Of a stretch of DNA of 64,000 nucleotides, positions 8,244-16,100 are shown one piece after another. The stretch is from positions 1 through 64,000 of the forward strand of contig CAVJGI010000002.1 in NCBI GenBank assembly GCA_963649145.1, given 5' to 3'. The translations under genes were made by a program, and so were the position numbers. The notes below the pieces were generated by a model. It saw nothing but the letters and a program-made list of their open reading frames with translations. It did no database searches and was not told where the DNA came from. The stretch's first letter is position 1; the number at the start of each line of letters is the position of its first letter. Source of the DNA: SVKR01 sp963649145. Its GTDB lineage: Bacteria > Bacillota > Clostridia > Oscillospirales > Oscillospiraceae.

Positions 8244-9535
8244 AAGTTCTCTGTCCTCTCGCTTATTTTTTCGGTGTCGATGCGGCGCGAGCGCTTGCGG
8301 AAGCGGTCCGGCGAAACGCCCTCAAGCTCGCGGAACACCTTGCAGAAATAGCTCTGGTCGCTGAAGCCGACAAGCTGGCAGACCTCCGCCACGGAGACGG
8401 GACCGGAGAGCAGGAGCAGCTTGCTGCGCTCGATGCGGATGCGGTTTAAATACGCGCGGTAGGTGACGCCCGTCTCCTCGCGGAACACGCGGGAGAAATA
8501 AGTCGGGGAGTAGCCCGCGGCTGCTGCGGCGTCCTCCAGCGTGAGCGGTTGGGCGTAATTCGCGGAGAGAAACTCGATCGCTCGCTGCACCGCGTCGGAA
8601 AGTCCGCTGCTGCCGAGGTCGATGACGAGACGGAGAAAGTGGTTCATCGTGCGCGAGAGCCGCGCCGTGAGGTCCGACTGGGATTCCGCGAGGCGCAGGT
8701 GCTCGCGGCAGCGGTCGCTGAGCTCAAACACCTGCGCGCTGCCCGCTCCGGCGGCGATCGCTGCGCGGGAGATGATGACGAGCAGCTCCTGCACGCGCTG
8801 CATAATGTCCGCCTCGCTGCGGATATAGAAGAAAATATAGCCGAGGAGCTGACCCAGCAGCTCGTTCGCGAGCGCGGAATCTCCGCGGGCGACCGCCTCG
8901 TAGAGCGCCTGCTCGCGCGCCATGGGGTAGCCCACGGCGCGAGCGCTGCGCTTGATGCCCGCAATGTAGCTTCCGATATAATTCTGCTGGTCGTTCTCAC
9001 TCTGGCTGAGAAAGACCTCATGGCTGCTGTCGCTGACGACGACGGCGCTCGCGAAGAGCTGACCGGAGAGATAGTGCAGACGCTGGGGCGTCATCGCCGG
9101 GACGCGCTCAAGTCCGTTGCGGAGCCTTACCTCGATCGCCGCGGGCAGCGGGGAGGGGAGCGCCTCGCTTTCGAGCACGTCGTCCGTCTCCGTGATGCGC
9201 ACGGGACCGGCGATGAGCGCCGCCGTGGTCCTGCCGCCCTCGATGACCGGTGCGGCGCAGAAGGCGAGCCCCAGCGGGCAGAAGTAAGTATAGCGCCCGC
9301 CGAAGCGCTCCGAGGCGAGCACGCCCTCGGCGTGGAGCGCGCGGCAGTGCAGCCCGGTGAGCTGTAGCGAGTCGCGCAGGCGCTCGCAGAAGGCGCAGTC
9401 CGCCCCCTGCGGCGACTGGGCATAGAGCGCCTTTCCGTTCCGCGTGAGCAGCAGGCAGCGCACGTCGAGCGAAAGGGAAAAGGAATCCACCGCGGCGCGC
9501 GCAAGGCGCACCTCGATCGTGCTGCGGCTCGGCAT
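8240..9535 (-). CDS. PocR-domain AraC family transcriptional regulator
   Basis: A 431-residue regulator. Residues about 15-170 match the PocR ligand-sensing domain, with conserved Cys/His (DCAFCERL, LHCRALHAEG, YTYFCPLGLAFCAAPVI). Residues about 320-420 hold two AraC-type helix-turn-helix motifs (TLEDAAAAAGYSPTYFSRVF and VAEVCQLVGFSDQSYFCKVF). The family controls cobalamin-dependent catabolism such as propanediol use and methanol or methylamine methyl transfer, which fits the corrinoid-activator remnant translated next with a four-base overlap. AAAGGAGG lies just before the ATG. It heads a three-gene minus-strand operon ending at 6490 and is divergent from sigK. Confidence 0.85.
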   Translation of the reverse strand: MPSRSTIEVRLARAAVDSFSLSLDVRCLLLTRNGKALYAQSPQGADCAFCERLRDSLQLTGLHCRALHAEGVLASERFGGRYTYFCPLGLAFCAAPVIEGGRTTAALIAGPVRITETDDVLESEALPSPLPAAIEVRLRNGLERVPAMTPQRLHYLSGQLFASAVVVSDSSHEVFLSQSENDQQNYIGSYIAGIKRSARAVGYPMAREQALYEAVARGDSALANELLGQLLGYIFFYIRSEADIMQRVQELLVIISRAAIAAGAGSAQVFELSDRCREHLRLAESQSDLTARLSRTMNHFLRLVIDLGSSGLSDAVQRAIEFLSANYAQPLTLEDAAAAAGYSPTYFSRVFREETGVTYRAYLNRIRIERSKLLLLSGPVSVAEVCQLVGFSDQSYFCKVFRELEGVSPDRFRKRSRRIDTEKISERTENL

Positions 9536-9695
9536 GGGGGCCTCCTTTCGAGAAGATAGAGCAAAAAAATCATAAATTCCGAAAATGTTCTATATCCTCC
9601 GCCGCGCCGCGTCAGTAAGAATGTGAAAAAAGATGCGAATAAGATCAAAGCCTGACGAATAGCATGGAACCATCCGGGATCAAGGGGTTGCTGCC

Positions 9696-10385
9696 ATGCT
9701 TTCGTCTTTTCTTGCGCTGTTTTTTTCGGGACTCTTTTTCTCGCTGCGGCTCGGACCGGGGAGCGGGTCGTTCCCGCGCCCGCTGCGCGCGGAGGAGGAG
9801 GCGCGCGCTGTGGAGGCGTGGGTCTCCCGCGGCGACATCGCCGCGCGCAACGAGCTTGTGGAGCACAATCTCCGCCTCGTGGCGCACATCGTGAAGAAAT
9901 ACTACGCCCACGCCGCCGATCAGGAGGACCTCATCTCCATCGGCACCATCGGCCTGATCAAAGGCGTCAGCACCTACCGCCCAGATAAAAAGGTCCGGCT
10001 CGCGACCTATGCGAGCAGGTGTATTGAAAATGAGATCCTCATGTACTTCCGCGCGCAGCGGAAGAGTGCGGGGGACCTCAGTCTTTCGGACAGCATTGAG
10101 AGCGACGGGGAGGGGAATTCTCTCTCGCTCATCGACGTTCTGGCGGGGGAGGAGGACCTCTTTGAGAATGTCAGCACCGCGGAGCTGCGCGGGCAGGTGC
10201 GCGAGGCGGTCGGTCGCGTGCTGGATGCGCGCGAGGCGGAGGTCATCCGCCTGCGCTACGGGCTCGATTCCGCCGCGCCGTTGACCCAGCGCGAGACCGC
10301 CGAGCGCTGCGGCATCAGCCGGAGCTATATATCGCGCATCGAGAAAAAAGCGCTCGAAAAGCTCCGCAACGCGATCGAGGGCTGA
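9696..10385 (+). CDS. sigK: RNA polymerase sporulation sigma factor SigK (pro-form)
   Basis: A 229-residue sigma-70 factor matching SigK, the late mother-cell sigma factor of endospore formers. The hydrophobic N-terminus MLSSFLALFFSGLFF followed by FPRPL corresponds to the pro-sequence cleaved at the forespore membrane. Region 2 reads NLRLVAHIVKK, DLISIGTIGLIKG and ATYASRCIENEILM; region 4 reads LTQRETAERCGISRSYISRIEKKAL. The gene is uninterrupted, with no skin-type element. AAGGGG precedes the ATG by eight bases. The 160-base divergent region shared with the PocR regulator probably holds a sporulation promoter, but I cannot define its -35/-10 with confidence. Confidence 0.93.
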   Translation: MLSSFLALFFSGLFFSLRLGPGSGSFPRPLRAEEEARAVEAWVSRGDIAARNELVEHNLRLVAHIVKKYYAHAADQEDLISIGTIGLIKGVSTYRPDKKVRLATYASRCIENEILMYFRAQRKSAGDLSLSDSIESDGEGNSLSLIDVLAGEEDLFENVSTAELRGQVREAVGRVLDAREAEVIRLRYGLDSAAPLTQRETAERCGISRSYISRIEKKALEKLRNAIEG

Positions 10386-10400
10386 CGCGGCACGCGCCCC

Positions 10401-10429
10401 TTGCGGAAAGCGCAAAAACGGCGTATAAT
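10401..10429 (+). promoter_or_regulatory. Promoter of the HAD hydrolase gene
   Basis: TTGCGG and TATAAT with a 17-base spacer, 34 bases before the chosen start at 10464. Its position means the in-frame ATG at 10401 cannot be the start. Confidence 0.75.
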
Positions 10430-10463
10430 GATACAATACCAACGAAAAAGGAGAGGAGCATTT

Positions 10464-11636
10464 ATGGCAGGGGAGCGGTATATCAGAGAGCACAAGGAGG
10501 ACCTTCCCGTCCTCGCGATCTGCTACGATTTCGACAAAACGCTGTCACCGGACGATATGCAGGCGCAGGGTTATATCCAGTCGGTGGGCTGCGATGTCCG
10601 GGATTTCTGGAACGAGTCGAACGAACTGGCGGAACAGAACGATATGGACCAGAACCTCGCCTATATGCTCCTGATGAAAAAGCGCGCGGCGGGCAAGGTG
10701 CTCTTTACGCGCGAAAAGCTGGCGGCATACGGCGCGAGCGTCAGCCTGTTTCCGGGCGTGGAGGACTGGTTCGGACGCATCCGCGCTTACGGCGCGGCGC
10801 ACGGCGTCATCGTGGAGCACTACATTATCTCCTCCGGCCTGAAGGAGATGATCGAGGGCACCGCCGTTGCGAAAGCCGGCGTGTTCAAGAAGATCTATGC
10901 CAGCAGCTTTTATTACGACGCCGACGGCGTGGCGGAGTGGCCGGCGCAGGTCGTGAACTACACGAACAAGACCCAGTTTCTCTTCCGCATCGAAAAGGGC
11001 GTTCTGGACATCAACGACCCCGGCGTGAACGACTCCTTCCCGCCGGATGAGCTGCGCGTCCCGTTCCGCAACATGGTCTATATCGGCGACAGCGACACGG
11101 ATGTTCCCTGCATGAAGCTCGTGGACGCTTACGGCGGCTATTCCATCGGCGTTTACAGTGCGGAGACGAAGGACAAGGCGAAGGTCTACAAAATGATGCG
11201 CGACGGTCGTATCCGCTATTTTGCCCCGGCGGATTATTCTGACGGCGCGGAGCTGGATACGCTGCTCAAGGCCATCATCGACCGCACGGCGCGCAACGAA
11301 GCGCTGGAGTCCCGGTATTTCGCCTGCCGCAAGGAACAGACGGAGTCCGACCGGAGCCGCAGCGACGAGGAGAAGAGAAAGGCCGCGCTTTTGCTGGAGC
11401 TGGAGAGCAGCGCCAGCTTCGCCGCCACGCACGCGGCGGTGGAAAAGCTGCGGCAGGTCGCGGCGTGGACCGCGGCGGAGCGCGAGCTGCTGTTCGCCGC
11501 CGCGCTTGCGAACAGTCAGGTCCGCTATATCCTCGCCGACCCGGACGTGAAGGCGTTTTTCACCGGGCTGCTGGCGGACGCCGGACCGCTCACAAAGGCG
11601 GCGCGGGAGGTGCAGGCGGCGATGGAGAAAACATAA
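10464..11636 (+). CDS. HAD superfamily hydrolase, phosphoserine-phosphatase-like fold
   Basis: A 390-residue soluble protein with HAD motif I CYDFDKTLS near the N-terminus, motif II in YIISSGLKEMIEG, and motif IV in YIGDSDTDVPCMKLV. The HAD core occupies about residues 1-265, with an inserted cap region. The C-terminal 120 residues are a charged, probably coiled helical extension (EEKRKAALLLELESS, VEKLRQVAAW) of unknown role. The start is ATG 10464 after GGAGAGGAG; earlier in-frame ATGs lie in the promoter. Single-gene transcription unit between sigK and degV. Substrate not deducible from sequence. Confidence 0.85.
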   Translation: MAGERYIREHKEDLPVLAICYDFDKTLSPDDMQAQGYIQSVGCDVRDFWNESNELAEQNDMDQNLAYMLLMKKRAAGKVLFTREKLAAYGASVSLFPGVEDWFGRIRAYGAAHGVIVEHYIISSGLKEMIEGTAVAKAGVFKKIYASSFYYDADGVAEWPAQVVNYTNKTQFLFRIEKGVLDINDPGVNDSFPPDELRVPFRNMVYIGDSDTDVPCMKLVDAYGGYSIGVYSAETKDKAKVYKMMRDGRIRYFAPADYSDGAELDTLLKAIIDRTARNEALESRYFACRKEQTESDRSRSDEEKRKAALLLELESSASFAATHAAVEKLRQVAAWTAAERELLFAAALANSQVRYILADPDVKAFFTGLLADAGPLTKAAREVQAAMEKT

Positions 11637-11663
11637 GGCCGGACGGGGGAGACAAAAAATATC

Positions 11664-11692
11664 TTGCGATACGCCGGATAATTTGCTACAAT
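11664..11692 (+). promoter_or_regulatory. Promoter of the degV-family gene
   Basis: TTGCGA and TACAAT separated by 17 bases, with the -10 part of TTTGCTACAAT, 53 bases before the start. Confidence 0.7.
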
Positions 11693-11745
11693 GAAGCCCG
11701 TGCCGCATCGCGGCAGAGCTTTTTTGAAACAGGAGCCTGCGCTTT

Positions 11746-12591
11746 ATGAATGTTAAGATCACATCCGACAGCACCTGCGACCTCTCGCCGGAGCTCATTG
11801 AAAAATACGATATCTCCATCACACCGCTGACCGTCCACTGCGGGGAGTGCAGCGGCTCGGACGGCCTCGGCATCACGCCGGAGGACATTTACGAATATGT
11901 CGCGAAGAGCGGGAAGCTCCCGAAGACGAGCGCCGTCAACGTCTATGACTACGTGCAGGAGTTCCGCCGCTGGCGGGACGCCGGGATGACCGTCGTCCAC
12001 TTCTGCATCAGCGCGGATTTTTCCGCCTGCTTCCAGAACGCGAATCTCGCTGCCGATGAGGTCGGCGGCGTGCTCGTCGTGGATTCCCGCAATCTTTCCA
12101 GCGGGCAGGGACTGCTCGTGCTCCGCGCCGCGGAGATGGCTGCGGCGGGCAGCAGCGCCGAGGAAATCTGGCAGGAATGCACCGAGCTTGCAAGCCGCGT
12201 GGAGGCGAGCTTCGTGGTCGACAGTCTCGACTATCTCTACAAAGGTGGCCGCTGCTCCGCGCTGAGCGCCTTCGGCGGCAACCTGCTGCGCCTGAAGCCC
12301 TGCATCGAGGTGCGCGGCGGCAAGATGGTGCCGGGGAAAAAATACCGCGGCAGGATCGAGCATGTCATGCTCCAATACGTCGCCGAGCGCGTCAGCGCCC
12401 GCGGCGATATCGATTGGCGCCGCGCCTTCATCACCCACACCCGCTGCGCTCCGGAGGCGGTCGCCGCCGTCCGCGCAAAGCTGGAGGAGCTGGGTCACTT
12501 CGAGGAAATTCTGGACACCACCGCCGGCGCCACCGTAACGAGCCACTGCGGACCCAATACCCTCGGCGTGCTGTTTATCCGGAACAAATAA
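11746..12591 (+). CDS. DegV family fatty-acid-binding protein
   Basis: A 281-residue DegV-family protein. DegV/FakB proteins hold a fatty acid so that the FakA kinase can phosphorylate it for phospholipid synthesis. The diagnostic start KITSDSTCDLSPELIEKYDI is present, along with SSGQGLLVLRAAEM and the glycine-rich Ser-containing segment SLDYLYKGGRCSALSAF near the ligand head-group site. AGGAG lies before the ATG. It has its own promoter and a strong terminator, so it is a single-gene unit. No fakA is in the window; fatty-acid carriage is a family inference. Confidence 0.88.
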   Translation: MNVKITSDSTCDLSPELIEKYDISITPLTVHCGECSGSDGLGITPEDIYEYVAKSGKLPKTSAVNVYDYVQEFRRWRDAGMTVVHFCISADFSACFQNANLAADEVGGVLVVDSRNLSSGQGLLVLRAAEMAAAGSSAEEIWQECTELASRVEASFVVDSLDYLYKGGRCSALSAFGGNLLRLKPCIEVRGGKMVPGKKYRGRIEHVMLQYVAERVSARGDIDWRRAFITHTRCAPEAVAAVRAKLEELGHFEEILDTTAGATVTSHCGPNTLGVLFIRNK

Positions 12592-12598
12592 GGTTTTT

Positions 12599-12630
12599 CG
12601 CGCCGCCCTCCGGGGCGGCGCGCTTAATTT
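12599..12630 (+). terminator. Terminator after the degV-family gene
   Basis: Perfect ten-base GC stem CGCGCCGCCC/GGGCGGCGCG with loop TCCG, followed by CTTAATTTTT. It abuts the next promoter at 12631. Confidence 0.88.
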
Positions 12631-12659
12631 TTGACAAGAAACGCGATCCGTGGTAGAAT
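12631..12659 (+). promoter_or_regulatory. Promoter of the two-component operon
   Basis: Perfect TTGACA and TAGAAT with a 17-base spacer, right after the preceding terminator. Confidence 0.82.
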
Positions 12660-12722
12660 CATACAAAAATGATGCAACGCCGGGACATAATAAAACTCTG
12701 AAAAAAGAAGGTGGCGTTTGAA

Positions 12723-13376
12723 ATGATAAAAATTCTGGTCGTGGAGGACGAAAAGCCGATCAACGATCTGATCGAGATGAATCTGACCGAGGCGGGGTAT
12801 GAGTGTACCTGCGTGTATGACGGCATCGCCGCCTGCGACGCGGTGGAGAACCAGCGCTTTGACCTTGTGCTGCTGGACATCATGCTCCCCGGCGCGGACG
12901 GATATGAGGTGCTGGACTACATCAAGCCGCTGGAGATCCCCGTCATCTTCCTGACGGCGAAAGGCAGCACGGAGGACAAGGTGAAGGGCTTAAAGCTCGG
13001 CGCGGACGACTATCTTACGAAGCCGTTTGAGATCGTCGAGCTGCTCGCGCGCGTGGAGAGCATCCTGCGCCGCGCGGGGAAGACCCAGATGGAGCTCGTC
13101 GTCGGCGACGTGACGATCGACACGCGCTCGCGCGCCGTGCGCCGCGGGAATAAGGACGTGCAGCTGACGATGAAGGAATATGAGCTCCTCCTGCTCTTCG
13201 CCCGCAACCGCAACATCGCGCTGTTCCGCGAGACGCTCTATGAGCATGTCTGGGGCAACGACTATATGGGCGACTCCCGCACCGTGGACCTCCATGTGCA
13301 GCGTCTGCGCAAGAAGCTGCACTGGGAGGACAAGATCAAGGCAATTTACAAGGTAGGCTACCGACTGGAGGTCTGA
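12723..13376 (+). CDS. OmpR/PhoB family response regulator
   Basis: A 217-residue regulator with a receiver domain (VEDE at residues 7-10; phospho-acceptor D52 in LVLLDIMLPG; Lys in YLTKPFEI) and a winged-helix DNA-binding domain (MKEYELLLLFARNRN, VWGNDYMGDSRTVDLHVQRLRKKL). ATG 12723 follows AAGGTGG by 11 bases; a GTG at 12711 is in frame but overlaps that site. The sensor kinase gene begins four bases after the stop with a TTG. Target genes may include the two vanY genes downstream, given their position, but no operator is visible. Confidence 0.9.
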   Translation: MIKILVVEDEKPINDLIEMNLTEAGYECTCVYDGIAACDAVENQRFDLVLLDIMLPGADGYEVLDYIKPLEIPVIFLTAKGSTEDKVKGLKLGADDYLTKPFEIVELLARVESILRRAGKTQMELVVGDVTIDTRSRAVRRGNKDVQLTMKEYELLLLFARNRNIALFRETLYEHVWGNDYMGDSRTVDLHVQRLRKKLHWEDKIKAIYKVGYRLEV

Positions 13377-13380
13377 ACGC

Positions 13381-14352
13381 TTGGAACGCAAAAACAGCCG
13401 GCCGCTCAAGACGTTTTTCGCTGCGGCGGCGGTCATCGCGGTCATCGTCTGCATCGGCGAGTGCATCCTGCTCCGCCGCGTGCCCGCCGCGTCGCGCTAT
13501 TACGGCGCTTATATCGTGTTTCTGCTCGTCTCCGTGCTCGCCGGCGGCTTTTTCGTTTACGCCGTGGAGTGGTTCGTGAGCTCCGCGGAAACGCGGACGA
13601 TGCGGCTTCAGAAGGTGCGCATCAGCGAGCTTGAGCGCAGCATCGAAAACCTCGAAAACGTCGCGTCCCGGCGCGAGGAGTTCATCGGCTCGTTCGCCCA
13701 TGAGCTCAAAACGCCGCTCACCGCCATCATCGGCTACGCGGACATGCTCCGGAGCAAGGACATGAACCCCAAATCCCGCTTCACCGCCGCGGGCTATATC
13801 TTCTCCGAGGGCAAGCGCCTTGAGGCGCTCTCGCTGAAGCTGATGGATATCATCGTCGCGGGCAAGCAGGAGTTCGAGCCGAAAAAGTTCGAGGTGGGCT
13901 ACTTCATCCGCTCCATCGCGGCGGTGACGGTGCCGAGCCTCTCGAACGACGGGCTGACGCTCGATCTGCGCTGGGAACCCGGCACGATCGAGGTCGAGCC
14001 GGACCTTTTCAAAACGCTGATGATCAACCTTGTGGACAACGCGCGCAAGGCGAGCAAGAAGGGCGACGTCATCGAGCTTTTCGGCAAGGCGGAGGACGGC
14101 GGCTACGCGCTCTATGTCCGCGACCATGGCCGCGGCATGCCCGCCGAGGAGCTCAGCCGCATCACGGAGCCGTTTTACATGATCGACAAGTCCCGTTCCC
14201 GCGCCCAGAACGGCGCCGGACTCGGTCTTGCGCTCTGCCAGCGCATCGCGGAGCTGCACGGGACGCGGCTCGAATACGAGAGCGAGCTTGGCAAGGGCAC
14301 AACGGTGCGGATATTGCTGAAGGGAGGCGCTGCGCGTGAAGAAGCTGACTGA
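13381..14352 (+). CDS. Membrane sensor histidine kinase without a large extracellular domain
   Basis: A 323-residue kinase partnering the preceding regulator. Two membrane segments (about residues 11-31 and 40-62) are joined by a very short outside loop, so any stimulus is probably sensed within the membrane or through a partner. A coiled linker precedes the phospho-acceptor H107 (SFAHELKTPLTA), and the ATPase domain shows NLVDNARKAS, DHGRGMP and GAGLGLAL. The start is TTG 13381, supported by GGAGG inside the end of the regulator gene. The next gene overlaps its end by 17 bases and may encode an accessory protein. Confidence 0.88.
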   Translation: MERKNSRPLKTFFAAAAVIAVIVCIGECILLRRVPAASRYYGAYIVFLLVSVLAGGFFVYAVEWFVSSAETRTMRLQKVRISELERSIENLENVASRREEFIGSFAHELKTPLTAIIGYADMLRSKDMNPKSRFTAAGYIFSEGKRLEALSLKLMDIIVAGKQEFEPKKFEVGYFIRSIAAVTVPSLSNDGLTLDLRWEPGTIEVEPDLFKTLMINLVDNARKASKKGDVIELFGKAEDGGYALYVRDHGRGMPAEELSRITEPFYMIDKSRSRAQNGAGLGLALCQRIAELHGTRLEYESELGKGTTVRILLKGGAAREEAD

Positions 14353-15028
14353 ATCGCTGCACCTCACGGAGCGGACGAAGCTGATCGTCACCATTGCGGC
14401 AGCGGCGGCTCTGCTGCTCGCGGCGATGCTCGTGCCGCTTGCGTTCCGGACGGCGGAGCCCGCCGCGGAGACGGACGGCGCGCCGCGCCGTGCGGAGATC
14501 TTCCAGCGCTATCTCGCGGGGGACGACAGCGTCGCCGTGGAGCGCATCGAGATGCCGGGCTCGGAGCTCACCGCCGCCTGCGAAACGCGGATGCACACCC
14601 TCGCCGCCCGCTGCATTGACGACCGCGAGGCGGAGCTGGGCGGACCCTACAGCAGCGAATACACCGTCCTGACGGACGGAGAGACGACGCTGCGCATCGC
14701 GCGCATGTGGCTGGAGCAGCGCGGCGACTGGCAGAACTGGCTGGACGTGTTTTTCGACGCGGACACCGGGACGGTCTACCGCCTCTATTTAAGCCGCGAG
14801 CGGCTCAGCCACGCGGAGCGCTACCCCGCGACGCAGGAGAGCCGCCCGACCGTGGAATACACGGCGGAGATGCTCGCCGCCGAGCTCGGCGGGACCGTGC
14901 GCTCCCTGCGCGAGACGGGCTCGAACCGCGCCTTCGTGACGATCGACGCGGCGCAGGGCAGCGCGTTTTACGACATCGCCTGCGTCTGCTACGATAACCT
15001 CATCGACCTCACCATCGACTGCCTGTGA
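14336..15028 (+). CDS. Membrane-anchored exported protein of the two-component operon, unknown
   Basis: A 230-residue protein with one N-terminal membrane anchor (about residues 17-37, LIVTIAAAAALLLAAMLVPL) and an outside domain that I do not recognise. It starts with GTG at 14336, overlapping the kinase gene by 17 bases, so its synthesis is tied to the kinase. The exported part has NWLDVFFDADTGTVYRLYLS, a two-strand pattern resembling the small PepSY/YycH-type folds of Gram-positive sensor accessory proteins. A role in modulating the loop-poor kinase is plausible by analogy with YycHI, but this is inference. Followed by hairpins at about 15047-15075. Confidence 0.65.
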   Translation: MKKLTESLHLTERTKLIVTIAAAAALLLAAMLVPLAFRTAEPAAETDGAPRRAEIFQRYLAGDDSVAVERIEMPGSELTAACETRMHTLAARCIDDREAELGGPYSSEYTVLTDGETTLRIARMWLEQRGDWQNWLDVFFDADTGTVYRLYLSRERLSHAERYPATQESRPTVEYTAEMLAAELGGTVRSLRETGSNRAFVTIDAAQGSAFYDIACVCYDNLIDLTIDCL

Positions 15029-15112
15029 GCGCCCGCCGCAGGCAGTTTCCCACATCTGTGGGGCAATTTCGCCCCGAAAAGCGTCGAAATCCGCCGACGG
15101 TGGAGGAAAAGC

Positions 15113-15141
15113 TTGCGAAATCCGGAAAAGCATGGTAGAAT
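15113..15141 (+). promoter_or_regulatory. Promoter upstream of the first vanY-type gene
   Basis: TTGCGA and TAGAAT with a 17-base spacer. A second -10-like TATAGT lies at 15153. Transcription from here would skip the in-frame ATG at 15142, supporting a start at 15238. Confidence 0.65.
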
Positions 15142-15237
15142 ATGCCATCGTGGTATAGTGTAGATAAAGAATTCTATTCCGCTCATCCGGTCCGCGGCGC
15201 AAGGCGCGGACGAGAGAAAGGGGAAAATATTCTGCTT

Positions 15238-16026
15238 ATGGCAAACAAGGGCAAAAGCCTGATCCTGCTGGTATTGACGGTGCTGCTGCTCGTCGTCATC
15301 AGCTCCCGCGTCGCGCCGGACGCCGCGCGCGATACGGAGCGGGGACCGACGGCGGTGGACGATCCGCCGGTCGTGACCTCCTCGCCCATCGCGGAGGAGA
15401 CCCCGGAGCCGACGCCGACGCCCGAACTGCGCATCCGGGACCGTCTGCCCGGCATTTCGACCGGGGACTGGAATCTGAAGCTCGTGAACGAGACTTACGT
15501 CCTCTCGAACTCCTTCGCGCCGGACGTCACCGCCGTGCGCGACAATCAGTATTTCGACACCCGCGCCGCCGACGCGCTGGAGGCGATGCTCTCCGCGGCG
15601 GAGGAGGCGGGCTACACCGTCGTGATCTCCGCGGCTTACCGGCCTTACTCGACGCAGGCGTACCTCTTCTTCGGCAAGGCGAGCCAGATCGCTTGGGGTG
15701 GCACGGTCGAATATGCCGAGGCGGAGCAGCTCGCGCGCAAGGTCGTCGCCTATCCCGGCACGAGCGAGCACCAGCTCGGTCTCGCGGTCGACATTCTGGA
15801 CAGCTCCTCGACCAAGCTGGACATCGAGTCCACCGAGGACCTTCCCGTGCTGAAGTGGCTGACGGAGCATTGCGCCGAATACGGCTTCATCGCCCGCTAT
15901 CCGAAGGACAAGCAGGACATCACCGGCTGGTATGAGCCGTGGCACTTCCGCTATGTCGGCGAGACCTGCGCGAAGTTTATGATGGACGAGGGGCTGACGC
16001 TCGAAGAGTTCATCGAGGAGTTTTAA
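15238..16026 (+). CDS. VanY-type D-alanyl-D-alanine carboxypeptidase, membrane-anchored
   Basis: A 262-residue exported peptidase. A single N-terminal anchor (about residues 7-22) is followed by a Pro/Thr/Glu linker and a VanY/LAS-type zinc peptidase domain with SAAYRPYSTQAYLF, GTSEHQLGLAVDI (zinc His and Asp) and WYEPWHFRYVG (catalytic Glu, zinc His). Such enzymes trim the terminal D-Ala from peptidoglycan stem peptides outside the membrane. ATG 15238 is preferred because the promoter lies only about 100 bases upstream; AAAGGGG is 14 bases before it. Without vanA/vanX-type neighbours a wall-remodelling role is more likely than glycopeptide resistance. Confidence 0.85.
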   Translation: MANKGKSLILLVLTVLLLVVISSRVAPDAARDTERGPTAVDDPPVVTSSPIAEETPEPTPTPELRIRDRLPGISTGDWNLKLVNETYVLSNSFAPDVTAVRDNQYFDTRAADALEAMLSAAEEAGYTVVISAAYRPYSTQAYLFFGKASQIAWGGTVEYAEAEQLARKVVAYPGTSEHQLGLAVDILDSSSTKLDIESTEDLPVLKWLTEHCAEYGFIARYPKDKQDITGWYEPWHFRYVGETCAKFMMDEGLTLEEFIEEF

Positions 16027-16046
16027 GACTACATAAAAACAAAAAG

Positions 16047-16075
16047 GGGAGGAGCGCCCGCTCCTCCCGCGCTTT
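16047..16075 (+). terminator. Hairpin between the two vanY-type genes
   Basis: Nine-base stem GGGAGGAGC/GCTCCTCCC with a four-base loop, then GCGCTTTT. The T-run is short, so it may only reduce readthrough into the second gene. Confidence 0.5.
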
Positions 16076-16100
16076 TGCGAAGAAAGCTGGGAGACGAGAT

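Noticed and set aside
9536..9695. A defined sporulation promoter for sigK
   Set aside because: AT-rich strings are present, but no pair of boxes with convincing SigE or SigK spacing could be fixed by eye.
15040..15080. Terminator after the two-component operon
   Set aside because: CCCACA/TGTGGG and GGGGC/GCCCC hairpins exist but lack a T-run, so they are not called.
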